Positions 44,536 through 53,378 of a stretch of DNA of 64,000 nt are shown here, piece after piece. The notes beneath the pieces were generated by a model. It saw nothing but the letters and a program-made list of their open reading frames with translations. It made no database searches and was not told the origin of the DNA. This DNA is from Mycoplasmatota bacterium (GTDB lineage Bacteria; Bacillota_I; Bacilli_A; MAG-NZ), in contig CP074575.1 of NCBI GenBank assembly GCA_018394315.1, positions 1,830,615 through 1,894,614 of the forward strand, given 5' to 3'. Numbering within the stretch: the stretch's first letter is position 1; each line of letters starts with the position of its first letter. The position numbers and the translations under genes are program-made.

Positions 44536-46371
44536 TTACAAAACTTCTTTAGTTTTCTTTTCTTTGAATTGGTTAAGATATAACCTATGATAATAACCTT
44601 TTTGCTCAAGTAATTCCTTATGATTACCACGCTCTGTAATAACACCATTCTTAAGAACTAAGATCAAGTCTGCATTTACAATTGTAGAAAGTCTATGTGC
44701 AATAATAAAACTAGTTCTTCCCTTTAATAATGTATCAATTGCGCCCTGAATCAACTTCTCAGTTTCAGTATCAATACTTGATGTTGCCTCATCTAAAATC
44801 AAGATTTTCGGATCAGCAATAACTGCTCTCGCAAATGATAATAATTGCTTTTCACCCACACTTAGTTTATTTCCGCCTTCTCCTACTTCTGAATTATAAC
44901 CATTTGGAGTTTTAGAAATAAACCGATCAGCATTTACTGTTTTTGCTGCGCTAACAATCTCCTCAAAAGTAGCATCTAATTTTCCATAAGCAATGTTATC
45001 TTTGATTGTTCCAGTAAATAGATGAGGTGATTGTAATACATAACCTAAATTCGAATGCAACCAAGCAATAGAACGCCTTTTGTAATTTTTACCATCAATT
45101 AATATTTGACCTCCTGTTGGTTCATAGAATCTACTAATTAGATTAACGATGGTAGATTTACCGGAACCAGTTTCACCTACTAAGGCAACACTCATTCCTG
45201 CATCAATTTTTAAGTTAAACCTATCTAAAATCTTCTCACCATCTTTATACTTGAAAGATACATCCTTAAACTCAATGTTTCCGTCCAAATCTTCCCAATT
45301 TTCAATCTTCTTATCGAATAAGTCACCATATTTTTCTATAACTTCTGGACTGTCAGATAAGTCTAAAGGACTATCAATTAAAGAAATTATTCTCTCAGCA
45401 GCTGCTTGCCCCTGTTGAAATTCTGACAATATATTAGTTAAGTTAAGTATTGGTTCAAAAAACTGCATTGAGTATTGAATAAACATAAATAGTGTTCCTA
45501 CGGTAATAAATGTGTTATATACCATCATTCCGCCAAAGAATGTTGATAAAGAAGTTCCAACATAACCTAAGAACAACACTGTAGGCCATAATAATGAAGA
45601 AATTGTAACTGCTCTAACTGAGCTCCTTTTCATTCTCGAAGTTATACTACCGAAGTCTTCTAAATGTTTATCTTCTAATACTAGTGTTTTTGTAGTTGTA
45701 GCACCCATTATGCTTTCGCTAAATCCGGCAGTGATTTTTGAGTTCGTTTTTCTTACATCTCGCCATTGTATTAATATTTTCTTCCTGAAATATATCGCTA
45801 CTAGGACTAATAAAGGCACAACACTTAAAGTAATCAGTGCCAATTTAACATTGACAATAAATAATACAATTGCAATTATTATCATTAACATAAAAGACCA
45901 TACAACATCAATCAGTCCCCAAGCCAAAATGTTACTTAATTTTCTTGAGTCTGAAGTCATTCTCGCCATGATCCACCCTGTCGGAGTCTTATCATAATAA
46001 GAGAATGGAAGTTTTTGTAGTTTTCTAAACGCCTTCTCTCTTAATTGAGCAGCTGTACTTGTTTCAATTTTACCCGCGTAAATGATGAATAGTCTTATAA
46101 GTGCTGCAAAAACAAAAACCAATAATACATATATAACTGCGAAGATAATTATCTTATAAGATTCTGTTTTAACAAAATCTCCAGATAAGAATGTATCGAT
46201 CGCATATCTATTTAATAATGGTAGTAATGTTTCCACAAAGGCAATTCCAATTGCGATAATTATTGAAATAATCAATAATTTTCTTTGCGGTAGTAAATAC
46301 CTTAAAATTTTCTTCCATGTTTCAAATTCAAAACTATCATTATAATCTTGTTCTTTTAAAAATTCAGCCAT
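44536..46371 (-). CDS. ABC exporter half, catalytic-Glu subunit (second pair)
   Basis: This 611-residue half-transporter has six helices and an ATPase with Walker A GETGSGKST and Walker B ILILDEATSSID, retaining the catalytic Glu. The signature is degenerate (LSVGEKQ). The partner upstream carries the complementary intact signature and altered Walker B, so the two form an asymmetric heterodimer with one hydrolytic site. It begins 2 bases after the partner stop. The substrate is unknown; drug or lipid export is usual for this family. Confidence 0.9.
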   Translation of the reverse strand: MAEFLKEQDYNDSFEFETWKKILRYLLPQRKLLIISIIIAIGIAFVETLLPLLNRYAIDTFLSGDFVKTESYKIIIFAVIYVLLVFVFAALIRLFIIYAGKIETSTAAQLREKAFRKLQKLPFSYYDKTPTGWIMARMTSDSRKLSNILAWGLIDVVWSFMLMIIIAIVLFIVNVKLALITLSVVPLLVLVAIYFRKKILIQWRDVRKTNSKITAGFSESIMGATTTKTLVLEDKHLEDFGSITSRMKRSSVRAVTISSLLWPTVLFLGYVGTSLSTFFGGMMVYNTFITVGTLFMFIQYSMQFFEPILNLTNILSEFQQGQAAAERIISLIDSPLDLSDSPEVIEKYGDLFDKKIENWEDLDGNIEFKDVSFKYKDGEKILDRFNLKIDAGMSVALVGETGSGKSTIVNLISRFYEPTGGQILIDGKNYKRRSIAWLHSNLGYVLQSPHLFTGTIKDNIAYGKLDATFEEIVSAAKTVNADRFISKTPNGYNSEVGEGGNKLSVGEKQLLSFARAVIADPKILILDEATSSIDTETEKLIQGAIDTLLKGRTSFIIAHRLSTIVNADLILVLKNGVITERGNHKELLEQKGYYHRLYLNQFKEKKTKEVL

Positions 46372-46373
46372 TA

Positions 46374-48164
46374 TTATTCACCCCCTATTATTTCTTCAAG
46401 TTCATCAGATAAACCTGTTTGAATATCATATAACTTTCTGTATAATCCATTCTCTAATATCAATTGATCGTGAGTACCATTCTCAACGATTTTTCCTTTT
46501 TCTAGAACTAGTATTCTATCTGCTTCCATAGCTGTCGTAATTCTATGTGTGATAATCAAAACTGTAGTATCACTTGATTCATCATTTAGAGCTTCTCTTA
46601 TTGATAAATCAGTTTCAGTATCTAGTGCGCTTAAAGAATCATCAAACACCATAATTGGTCTATCATCGATTAATAATCTCGCAATCGCAACACGCTGCTT
46701 TTGACCACCACTAAGAGTAACACCTTTTTCACCAACTATAGTTTCATACCCTTTTTCAAACCCCTGGATATCATTATGTAGACTTGCTAATTGTGCAGCT
46801 CTAATAATTCTTTTCTCATCTCTTTTCTTTAAAGTAATCCCGATATTTTCTTGAACAGTTTTAGAATACAAGAATGGTTCTTGTAGAATAACTCCTACGT
46901 TACTTCTTAAATGTTTCTTAGAGTATTTACTTAATTCAACTCCATCTATTGTGATAGCACCTGACTGATAATCTAATAATCTAATCAACAACTTGATTAA
47001 AGTTGATTTTCCACTACCAGTTTTACCAACTAAAGCAATTGTTTCACCTGGATTAATCTTAAGACTAATGTTATCAAGTAAATTTTGATCAGAGTCATCA
47101 AATTTAAAAGAAACTTCTTTAAACTCAATTTCACCTTTAATCTCACTTGTTAAGTTACCATCACTCTCATATTCGTCATTAACATCAAATATTTTATTCA
47201 ACCTATCTATAGAAACTACTGTTTTACTATATTCCGAAACAATACGTCCTAAGTTTCTAATTGGCCAAACTACTATCTGAACTAACATAATAAATGCAAT
47301 TAACTGCCCAGTAGAGATGTTACCTTCAAGTGCATAGAAAGTACCTATTACTAATGTTAAACAATATTGTATTAATGTGATAAAGTCACTTGTTGACCAG
47401 TAATTAGCCATTTTATAATACATTTTAAGAGATCTATTCTTGTAAAACTCATTTTTCTCTACGAATTTATCAATTTCATATTGTTCATTACTGAATGCTT
47501 TAACAACTCGAACCCCATTTAAGTTTTCTTGAACAGTAGTTGTTAATGATGCTTCTGCTTCTTCTACTTTAGTAAATATTTTTTCGATTTTCTTAAAGTA
47601 GAACATTGAGATTCCTACGGTAATTGGTAAAACAACTAATGAAATAATTGTTAAAACCGGATCAATAAGAACCATTTGATAGATAACAGAAACTGATAAT
47701 CCACTAATCCAAAAAATGTTAAACACATGATTTTGAAAGAACATTCTTATGGTGTCTATATCTGTTGTCGACCTTTGAATTAAGTCTCCTGTATCAGCGT
47801 TATTATGATAACTATATGATAGATTTTGTAAATGTGAATACATTTTGTTTCTTAAATCTCTTGCAATACTCTCTGAAAAATTAGCTTTTGATACTGAATT
47901 CCCTATCATCATAAAACCTCTAAACAAAGCGAATATAGCGAAACCAAATGTAACATTTAGCAAATGAGTTTTAAAATCACTTGCGTATAATAAATCTACA
48001 ACGAACGATGGTAGATTAGGTACTGCATCACCAAGTAGAGAGTCAATCACATACTCAATGACTTTTGGTATAAAAGATCTAGTAATACTTAAAAGAATTG
48101 TAAACATTATACCTAGGAAGAAAATCCATTTATGATTTTTTCCGATTTTGATTAGTTGTTTCAT
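46374..48164 (-). CDS. ABC exporter half, degenerate Walker B subunit (second pair)
   Basis: These 596 residues comprise a membrane domain and an ATPase with Walker A GKTGSGKST, intact signature LSGGQKQR and Walker B MVFDDSLSALD, with Asp in place of the catalytic Glu. The same asymmetry is seen in the exporter at 32.3-35.9 kb. The ribosome site is AGAGGTGAGG. No regulator gene adjoins this pair, unlike the MarR-controlled one. Confidence 0.9.
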   Translation of the reverse strand: MKQLIKIGKNHKWIFFLGIMFTILLSITRSFIPKVIEYVIDSLLGDAVPNLPSFVVDLLYASDFKTHLLNVTFGFAIFALFRGFMMIGNSVSKANFSESIARDLRNKMYSHLQNLSYSYHNNADTGDLIQRSTTDIDTIRMFFQNHVFNIFWISGLSVSVIYQMVLIDPVLTIISLVVLPITVGISMFYFKKIEKIFTKVEEAEASLTTTVQENLNGVRVVKAFSNEQYEIDKFVEKNEFYKNRSLKMYYKMANYWSTSDFITLIQYCLTLVIGTFYALEGNISTGQLIAFIMLVQIVVWPIRNLGRIVSEYSKTVVSIDRLNKIFDVNDEYESDGNLTSEIKGEIEFKEVSFKFDDSDQNLLDNISLKINPGETIALVGKTGSGKSTLIKLLIRLLDYQSGAITIDGVELSKYSKKHLRSNVGVILQEPFLYSKTVQENIGITLKKRDEKRIIRAAQLASLHNDIQGFEKGYETIVGEKGVTLSGGQKQRVAIARLLIDDRPIMVFDDSLSALDTETDLSIREALNDESSDTTVLIITHRITTAMEADRILVLEKGKIVENGTHDQLILENGLYRKLYDIQTGLSDELEEIIGGE

Positions 48165-48245
48165 TTCCTCACCTCTTCCTATAGATTATATTCAAACAAA
48201 TGATATTCGTGACTTTTGCTTGAATGAATAATCATATTAATAAAC

Positions 48246-48277
48246 ATAAAAAAAACATAGATACAATTATCTATGTT
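48246..48277 (-). terminator. Terminator of the 77-residue gene
   Basis: A perfect 10-bp stem (AACATAGATA, CAAT, TATCTATGTT) is followed by eight Ts on the minus strand. It also lies 80 bases before the exporter genes and would shield them. Confidence 0.85.
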
Positions 48278-48383
48278 CATACATAATATTATTTTTTTGA
48301 TCAAATAGTAAATTAGGGGTACCTAATAACTCATCTTAATCAAGCCAATAACAACCTATGGTTTTCAAATGTAAATGATAAAA

Positions 48384-48617
48384 TCATTTGAGTACTTGTA
48401 GCTTCATACGAGAGGTAGTCAAATAATTACTAATTTCCAATCTGGAAAAATGATATTTTGAATTTGAAAGACATAGATTTTTTATATGAACAATAGTTTC
48501 AATTATATTCTTTTTGAAACATAAAATTTCTTTTCCGCGCGCTACAAATGTATAAGATAAATCTAACATAGAATCAATGACACTTGCATAACTCGATAAT
48601 AATAATTTTCTAGTCAT
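48384..48617 (-). CDS. Small hypothetical protein, 77 residues
   Basis: I do not recognise this 77-residue protein. It is Lys/Ser/Leu-rich with two Cys (C33, C49) and an amphipathic middle (FKKNIIETIVHIKNLCL). It has no signal peptide. Its ATG follows an excellent AAGGAGGAAGG site, a promoter-operator lies upstream and a strong terminator downstream, so it forms a complete monocistronic unit. That setting supports a real gene. Because protein-level evidence is absent, a regulatory RNA with a fortuitous frame is a possible alternative. Confidence 0.5.
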   Translation of the reverse strand: MTRKLLLSSYASVIDSMLDLSYTFVARGKEILCFKKNIIETIVHIKNLCLSNSKYHFSRLEISNYLTTSRMKLQVLK

Positions 48618-48642
48618 TTGACCTTCCTCCTTTCATAAAATA

Positions 48643-48685
48643 AAAACTACTTATTAGTTTTACCACTTTTGGCTATTATTGTCAA
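48643..48685 (-). promoter_or_regulatory. Promoter with inverted repeat before the 77-residue gene
   Basis: On the minus strand a perfect -35 TTGACA (48680-48685) stands 17 bases from TAAAAC (48657-48662, 4 of 6). The inverted repeat AAAACTA, five bases, TAGTTTT (48643-48661) overlaps the -10, as a repressor operator would. Confidence 0.6.
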
Positions 48686-48760
48686 TTGTTTTTTAAAAAA
48701 ATTTAGGAAAGATATGTAAATGTGAAAATATCTTGTTGAATTCCCAAAATTATGACTATA

Positions 48761-48784
48761 AATTGCTTTAATCAAAAAAGCAAT
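48761..48784 (-). terminator. Weak hairpin after the PD40 lipoprotein gene
   Basis: A 9-bp inverted repeat AATTGCTTT / AAAGCAATT stands 18 bases after the stop. The following T tract is poor, so termination is uncertain. Confidence 0.4.
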
Positions 48785-48801
48785 TCTTATGCTACGCACT
48801 C

Positions 48802-49650
48802 TTACTTATATGAGTCTGCACTAAATTCAACCCAATAAATATCTCTTTCATTAAATGTTTCCCTAACAAAAAACAAGTACTTTCCATCAGGAGATAACGA
48901 TGCCATTGCGTCCCACGATCCAGAATTAATATTCTCTCCTAAGTTTATTGGTTCACTAAATCCATTAGTTGTTCTAAATGATATATATAAATCAGCGCTT
49001 CCAAATCCGCCAAATTTCCTAGAATCAAAAATAATGAACTGTTCATCCGAAGATATAAATGGATGACTCGCATAAAAGTGACCCTCAAACTCCTTTATTT
49101 TTTCTGCTTTTAAATACTTCCTCCCATCAAAGTTAGATACAAAGATGCCCTCTCCTTCTCTTGTAAAATATATATTTCCACTGTCTGATATTGATGCAAA
49201 ATACTCTAAACTAGTACTATTTATACTACTTGGTAGTCTAACTGGCTCACCCCATCCTTCATCTTCTCGTTCAACAAAGTATAACTCACTAGGTTTTCCA
49301 GTTTCGTTTAAAGATGCAGAGAAAAAGAGTTTATCACTGTCAGGTGAAAGTATGGGTTCCATCTCAGGAAGTCCAGTAAATGATATAAACTCAGGATCTC
49401 TCCATTTATTATCTGTACCTTTTTTGACGTGCATCAAGAACCTATTTCTGTCTTTATCCATAGCACCATAGAAAAATTCATCATACTTACGAGAAAATGT
49501 GCATGGATATTCAAAATTTTCTTCAAGTGAAATTACACCCTCTGCAAAAACAATTGGTATATCAAGTGGTTTTTCTTCACCAAAATAATCATCTTCTATT
49601 CCACAAGAACTTAAAACCAACATTGACAGCATTATTAATCCTATTTTCAA
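48802..49650 (-). CDS. PD40/TolB-like beta-propeller lipoprotein
   Basis: The product of 282 residues starts at TTG 49650, 8 bases after AGGAG; a GTG at 49659 overlaps the ribosome site. A short signal peptide ends in the lipobox LSSC. The rest is built of PD40 (WD40-like) blades recognised by PILSPDSDKLFFSAS, ASISDSGNIYFT, PFISSDEQFIIFDS and ASLSPDGKYLFFV. Such repeats form surface propellers that bind proteins or glycans. The gene is monocistronic. It is unrelated in sequence to the FG-GAP propeller at 14.8-16.2 kb, but the two have a similar presumed role at the surface. Confidence 0.82.
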   Translation of the reverse strand: MKIGLIMLSMLVLSSCGIEDDYFGEEKPLDIPIVFAEGVISLEENFEYPCTFSRKYDEFFYGAMDKDRNRFLMHVKKGTDNKWRDPEFISFTGLPEMEPILSPDSDKLFFSASLNETGKPSELYFVEREDEGWGEPVRLPSSINSTSLEYFASISDSGNIYFTREGEGIFVSNFDGRKYLKAEKIKEFEGHFYASHPFISSDEQFIIFDSRKFGGFGSADLYISFRTTNGFSEPINLGENINSGSWDAMASLSPDGKYLFFVRETFNERDIYWVEFSADSYK

Positions 49651-49751
49651 ATTTATCACTCCTAGAGATTTTATATATCAATGTTAGCATAATTAATTAT
49701 TCAATTAAAGCGGAAGCCAGTGAATTAGTCTTTTTCTTGACTTTGTTTTAT

Positions 49752-49776
49752 AAAAAAAAGAGTAGGTTTTTACTCT
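49752..49776 (-). terminator. Terminator of the arsenic operon
   Basis: The arms AGAGTA and TACTCT run into eight Ts on the minus strand, 33 bases after the arsC stop. Confidence 0.8.
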
Positions 49777-49808
49777 AATTTTCTTTAGATTTAGTGTTAT
49801 ACATAATT

Positions 49809-50216
49809 CTATTTGTTAAATTCTCCCTTTATAATTCTGTTCTTTAAATCAATCATTTTGGACTTAATAATATCTCTTGTAATTCTATAATCTTCAACGG
49901 GCCCACCTGAGGGGTCCTCCAGTCCCCAGTCTTCTCTATACTTACTAGGTACATTAGGGCAATTTACATTGCATCCCATTGTAATTAGTATATCCAATTC
50001 TCTTGGAATATCTGATAGCAATTTGGGTTTATGATTACTCATATTAACTCCAGTTTCTTCCATTACTTCTACAGCAAGCGGTTTTACTTCTGGATAATTT
50101 TCAGTTCCAGCAGAGTAAGCTTCTATTATATCCCCCGCAAGTTCTTTTGCCCATCCTTCTGCCATCTGGCTTCTGCATGAATTATGAACGCAAACAAAAG
50201 CAATTCTATATTTCAT
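49809..50216 (-). CDS. arsC: Thioredoxin-coupled arsenate reductase
   Basis: This enzyme reduces arsenate to arsenite using an intramolecular cysteine relay regenerated by thioredoxin. The 135 residues have the low-molecular-weight phosphatase P-loop C9-VHNSC-R15-S. Two further cysteines lie in MGCNVNCP (C82 and C86), and DWGLEDPSGG is present. This arrangement is that of the Bacillus/Staphylococcus type rather than the glutaredoxin type. It follows acr3 by 25 bases with an AAAGGAG site. A plain tyrosine phosphatase is disfavoured by the extra Cys pair. Confidence 0.92.
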   Translation of the reverse strand: MKYRIAFVCVHNSCRSQMAEGWAKELAGDIIEAYSAGTENYPEVKPLAVEVMEETGVNMSNHKPKLLSDIPRELDILITMGCNVNCPNVPSKYREDWGLEDPSGGPVEDYRITRDIIKSKMIDLKNRIIKGEFNK

Positions 50217-50241
50217 TTCACATCGACTCCTTTATTAGTGA

Positions 50242-51303
50242 TTATGTAGTCTTAAACCAATATCTTGTATTGTTAGCTATTCTAACAAGAGTTAGCATTA
50301 CTGGTACTTCAACAAGCACTCCAACCACGGTCGCTAATGCAGCACCTGATTGTAATCCAAACAGAGCAATTGCAACTGCAACAGCAAGTTCGAAGAAATT
50401 ACTTGCACCAATTAATGCAGCAGGTGCTGCAATATTATGTTTCAATTTCCATGCTTTTGCCCATATATATGCTATAGAGAATATTAAGAACGTTTGAATT
50501 GTGAGTGGGATTGCTATCAAAGCAATATGCAAAGGATTATTTAATATAATTTTACCTTGAAATGAAAATATAATTATTAATGTTAGGAATAATCCGATAA
50601 TAGTTGTTTTATCAAATTTCTTCAAAAACGAATTCTCAAAATAATCAAGTCCTTTTCTCTTTACAATATATTTTCTAGATAGAAATCCACCTAATAACGG
50701 GATAACAACAAACAATACAACTGATAGAAACAAAGTATCATATGGGACCTCTATATTAGTTACACCTAGTAGTATAGCTACAATAGGAGTAAAAGCTAAT
50801 AGCAAAATAAGATCGTTTACAGCTACTTGTACTAATGTATAAGCAGGATCTCCCTTCGTTAAGTGACTCCAAACAAATACCATTGCTGTACATGGTGCAG
50901 CACCTAAAAGTACAGCCCCAGCTAAATATTCATTTGCTAAATCTGGAGTAATCCAAAGTTTAAATACTACTTTTAAGAAAAATGCCGCAATTAAATACAT
51001 AGTAAAAGGCTTAATCAGCCAATTTGTTACAGTAGTAATCGTAAGTCCCTTAGGACGTTTTGTTGCCTTTACAATACTAGTAAAATCTACTTTTAACATC
51101 ATCGGGTAAATCATTAGCCATATAAGAATCGCCACTGGTATAGAAACGTTAGCGTATTCAAATTTAGACAGTGTTTCTGGTATTATTGGAATCCATTTAC
51201 CTATTAACAACCCCAAAAGAATACACAATGCTACCCATAAAGTTAAATACCTTCCGAACACACCCATTTCATTTGCCAAATTATTTTCCTTAAGTCTACT
51301 CAT
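50242..51303 (-). CDS. acr3: ACR3-family arsenite efflux permease
   Basis: This 353-residue membrane protein has ten hydrophobic helices. The ACR3 signature segment is GAVLLGAAPCTAMVFVWS, which includes the conserved Cys needed for arsenite transport. It exports arsenite produced by the co-transcribed ArsC, using the proton gradient. No ArsR repressor gene is found beside the pair. An AGGTGG site precedes ATG 51303. It is distinct from ArsB-type permeases. Confidence 0.93.
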   Translation of the reverse strand: MSRLKENNLANEMGVFGRYLTLWVALCILLGLLIGKWIPIIPETLSKFEYANVSIPVAILIWLMIYPMMLKVDFTSIVKATKRPKGLTITTVTNWLIKPFTMYLIAAFFLKVVFKLWITPDLANEYLAGAVLLGAAPCTAMVFVWSHLTKGDPAYTLVQVAVNDLILLLAFTPIVAILLGVTNIEVPYDTLFLSVVLFVVIPLLGGFLSRKYIVKRKGLDYFENSFLKKFDKTTIIGLFLTLIIIFSFQGKIILNNPLHIALIAIPLTIQTFLIFSIAYIWAKAWKLKHNIAAPAALIGASNFFELAVAVAIALFGLQSGAALATVVGVLVEVPVMLTLVRIANNTRYWFKTT

Positions 51304-52040
51304 TCAAAACCACCTACATTTCTTATTTTGTATTATTATACATGTAACTCTATCAAATACTATCACTCTATTAAATAGTTATCAAGTAGCATAGTGTAAA
51401 ATTCATGTAAAGATTACTATCTTATATAATTAAACTAAATTACTTATTTTGAGTACACATTCCACATGTGTTTTAACTAATACAAATATGCAGAATCATT
51501 AGGTACATTACAAGGCGCCGTTATCGGGGGTGGTAGGAGTTTATTAGAGTTTACACTTTAATGCAAATAGTATTATTCTACTGTATTAATAGTGTTAAAT
51601 TTGGAAATAATCATCCCCAAGTCATGGATACTTTACTTAAACATAACAGTTGTTGTACAAAAGCAGCCCCTACCTTTAAGGCACGGGCTAAGTTATCTAT
51701 TCACTATTAGGTTCATAATTTCTATCTTCCCCAATTTAGAGTATTACTTAAATATCTAATTTTCACAGTGTTTGGATCTTATGATTTTCTAAACTTTCCA
51801 GTACTAGGTTCTTTCATTATTCTTTTCGAAGCTTCCTTGGCTTGCTCAGCAGAATTCCTAAAAATATATCATGTAACATGCCCACTAGATATGATCTTTC
51901 AATATACTCTAATTCTAAATAATAGGCAAAAATGCACGAGCAACTGAGCTACATTTTGTTTATGCTGTCCTAATTCTGAGCTATATTGAACTCTTTTTAA
52001 GCACTGGTTATTCATTATAACCGTTCTCCTTCTAGTACTT
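51304..52040. other. 737-base region of apparent gene debris
   Basis: No intact gene is visible. Three short frames read like protein. Plus-strand 51486-51563 gives YKYAESLGTLQGAVIGGG and ends in TAA. Minus-strand 51785-51870 gives FRNSAEQAKEASKRIM and on to TAA. Minus-strand 51899-52015 (38 residues) begins at ATG behind AAGGAGAACGG. Each is cut off by stops or lacks a start, as expected for decayed or recombined genes next to the serine hydrolase. Confidence 0.4.
51899..52015 (-). CDS. Possible 38-residue frame or gene remnant after the serine hydrolase
   Basis: ATG at 52015 lies 9-10 bases after AAGGAG, immediately beyond the serine hydrolase stop. The product (MNNQCLKRVQYSSELGQHK and on) ends at TGA 51901-51899. 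I recognise no family. It may be the start of a longer gene lost by frameshift, since another frame continues with coding-like sequence downstream. Confidence 0.3.
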   Translation of the reverse strand: MNNQCLKRVQYSSELGQHKQNVAQLLVHFCLLFRIRVY

Positions 52041-53102
52041 TTACAATTGATTAACTACATTAAGAAGCATAAATCGAACACCTTTTATTTCATATGAAAA
52101 ATCATTAAAGCTTCCAATGATATATGCATCTTTTTCCTGGTGATAAAACATAAACGAGCCTGTTGCCCCTGCAGCCCCCCAGGAATTGAATTTTTTAGGC
52201 ATCAACAAAGGCACGGTTGTAATCTTCCAAATTCCGTATCCATAATCAATTCCCAGTCCAAATCTAGCACAATTATTCTTCATTTCTTCAAGGGTACTTT
52301 TTGTCACTATTTGATAGTTCACCAAAGCTTTCATGAATTTGAGTAAGTCTTCACTAGTAGCCACTACTCCTCCACCGGTATAGTCAAGACCGGCATACCC
52401 TTTAATATCATTTAATCTAGTTTCTCGTATAAAAAAATCGGCAGTAGGAAACTGGGATTTTTCCATTGGTTCTGAATAGTGATTCATATATGAGTGCCTC
52501 ATATCAAGAGGTTTAAAGATGTAATTTGTTAATGTAGCATGAAATGGTTCACCGGTGATACTTTCGATTATCAAACCTAGTAAATGGTAATTTGTATCTG
52601 TATATTTAAATCCTTTACCTGGAGGAAAATGAGGTCTTGCATTATTTTTTACCCAGGCGACTGCTTCTCTGGGCGTTATATTTAGATTCTGATCCTTAAT
52701 AAGTTCATCTAAGAGAGTCCTAAAATTATCAGCTAAGCCCGATGTTTGATTTAGCAGATGTTTAATCCTGATTTCATCAGTACAGTCCTTCCCCTTGTAT
52801 AAATGCAGGTTATTCAATAATTCATGATCTAAGTATTTAGTGATTTTATCATCAAAAGACAACTTTTTCTTTTCTACTAATATGCCGATAATTGCTGAAG
52901 TAAACAATTTACCCACACTAGCCATATAGATTGGCTGCTGCGGGTTGGCAGGCATATTATTCGTTAAACCTTCTGCAATATTTATGTGAATGCCTTCTTT
53001 TTCCGAATGAACTAATAAATAAGCGTTCTTTATTTTACTATCTTTTTGTACTTGTTTTCTAAACGAGTTTTCTATTGATTCTGTTAATTTATTTGTTTTC
53101 AT
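52041..53102 (-). CDS. Serine hydrolase, beta-lactamase/class C PBP family
   Basis: The 353 residues contain the serine-Lys pair S62-VGK65 (in MASVGKLF), the NQTSGLADN segment and YTDTNYHLLG at the position of the usual YxN (here YTD). GATGS is the third motif. There is no signal peptide, so the enzyme is probably cytosolic and acts as an esterase or peptidase rather than a secreted beta-lactamase. It is the last intact gene after the ABC-ATPase, permease, PadR and a truncated copy of the same family. PadR, hydrolase and ABC genes are likely co-regulated. The substrate is unknown. Confidence 0.85.
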   Translation of the reverse strand: MKTNKLTESIENSFRKQVQKDSKIKNAYLLVHSEKEGIHINIAEGLTNNMPANPQQPIYMASVGKLFTSAIIGILVEKKKLSFDDKITKYLDHELLNNLHLYKGKDCTDEIRIKHLLNQTSGLADNFRTLLDELIKDQNLNITPREAVAWVKNNARPHFPPGKGFKYTDTNYHLLGLIIESITGEPFHATLTNYIFKPLDMRHSYMNHYSEPMEKSQFPTADFFIRETRLNDIKGYAGLDYTGGGVVATSEDLLKFMKALVNYQIVTKSTLEEMKNNCARFGLGIDYGYGIWKITTVPLLMPKKFNSWGAAGATGSFMFYHQEKDAYIIGSFNDFSYEIKGVRFMLLNVVNQL

Positions 53103-53117
53103 TTTTTTAATTCCCCT

Positions 53118-53378
53118 CTACATAGAAAATTCTTGTTTTACTACTAGACGTAAGTTTATAAGATGCATGACATAATACAAGCTGTGGTATATAATTTTGT
53201 TATACTTGCTAACAATTTCTGAATTTGACTTTTTGTTACAATATCCGTTATCCAACTTTCTCTTACAATATCCTTTGTCTAATGAAATATTACCTTTTGA
53301 GTTCTTTATATAAGCAACACACTCATGTATGTTTCTATTTTTAGTTAATCTATAAAAGGTAGTTTCAAGTTTATTCAT
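53118..53378 (-). pseudogene. Truncated serine hydrolase remnant
   Basis: The first 38 or so of 86 residues (KLETTFYRLTKNRNIHECV, then AYIKNSKGNISLDKGY) resemble the N-terminus of the same serine-hydrolase family, ahead of where the active-site SxxK would follow. Beyond that the frame turns into a repetitive Cys/Lys-rich and then hydrophobic tail unlike any hydrolase. Its ATG overlaps the padR stop, behind AGGAAAA. I take it as a frame-shifted or deleted copy rather than a functional small protein. Residues shared with the intact neighbour are few, so the call is tentative. Confidence 0.45.
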
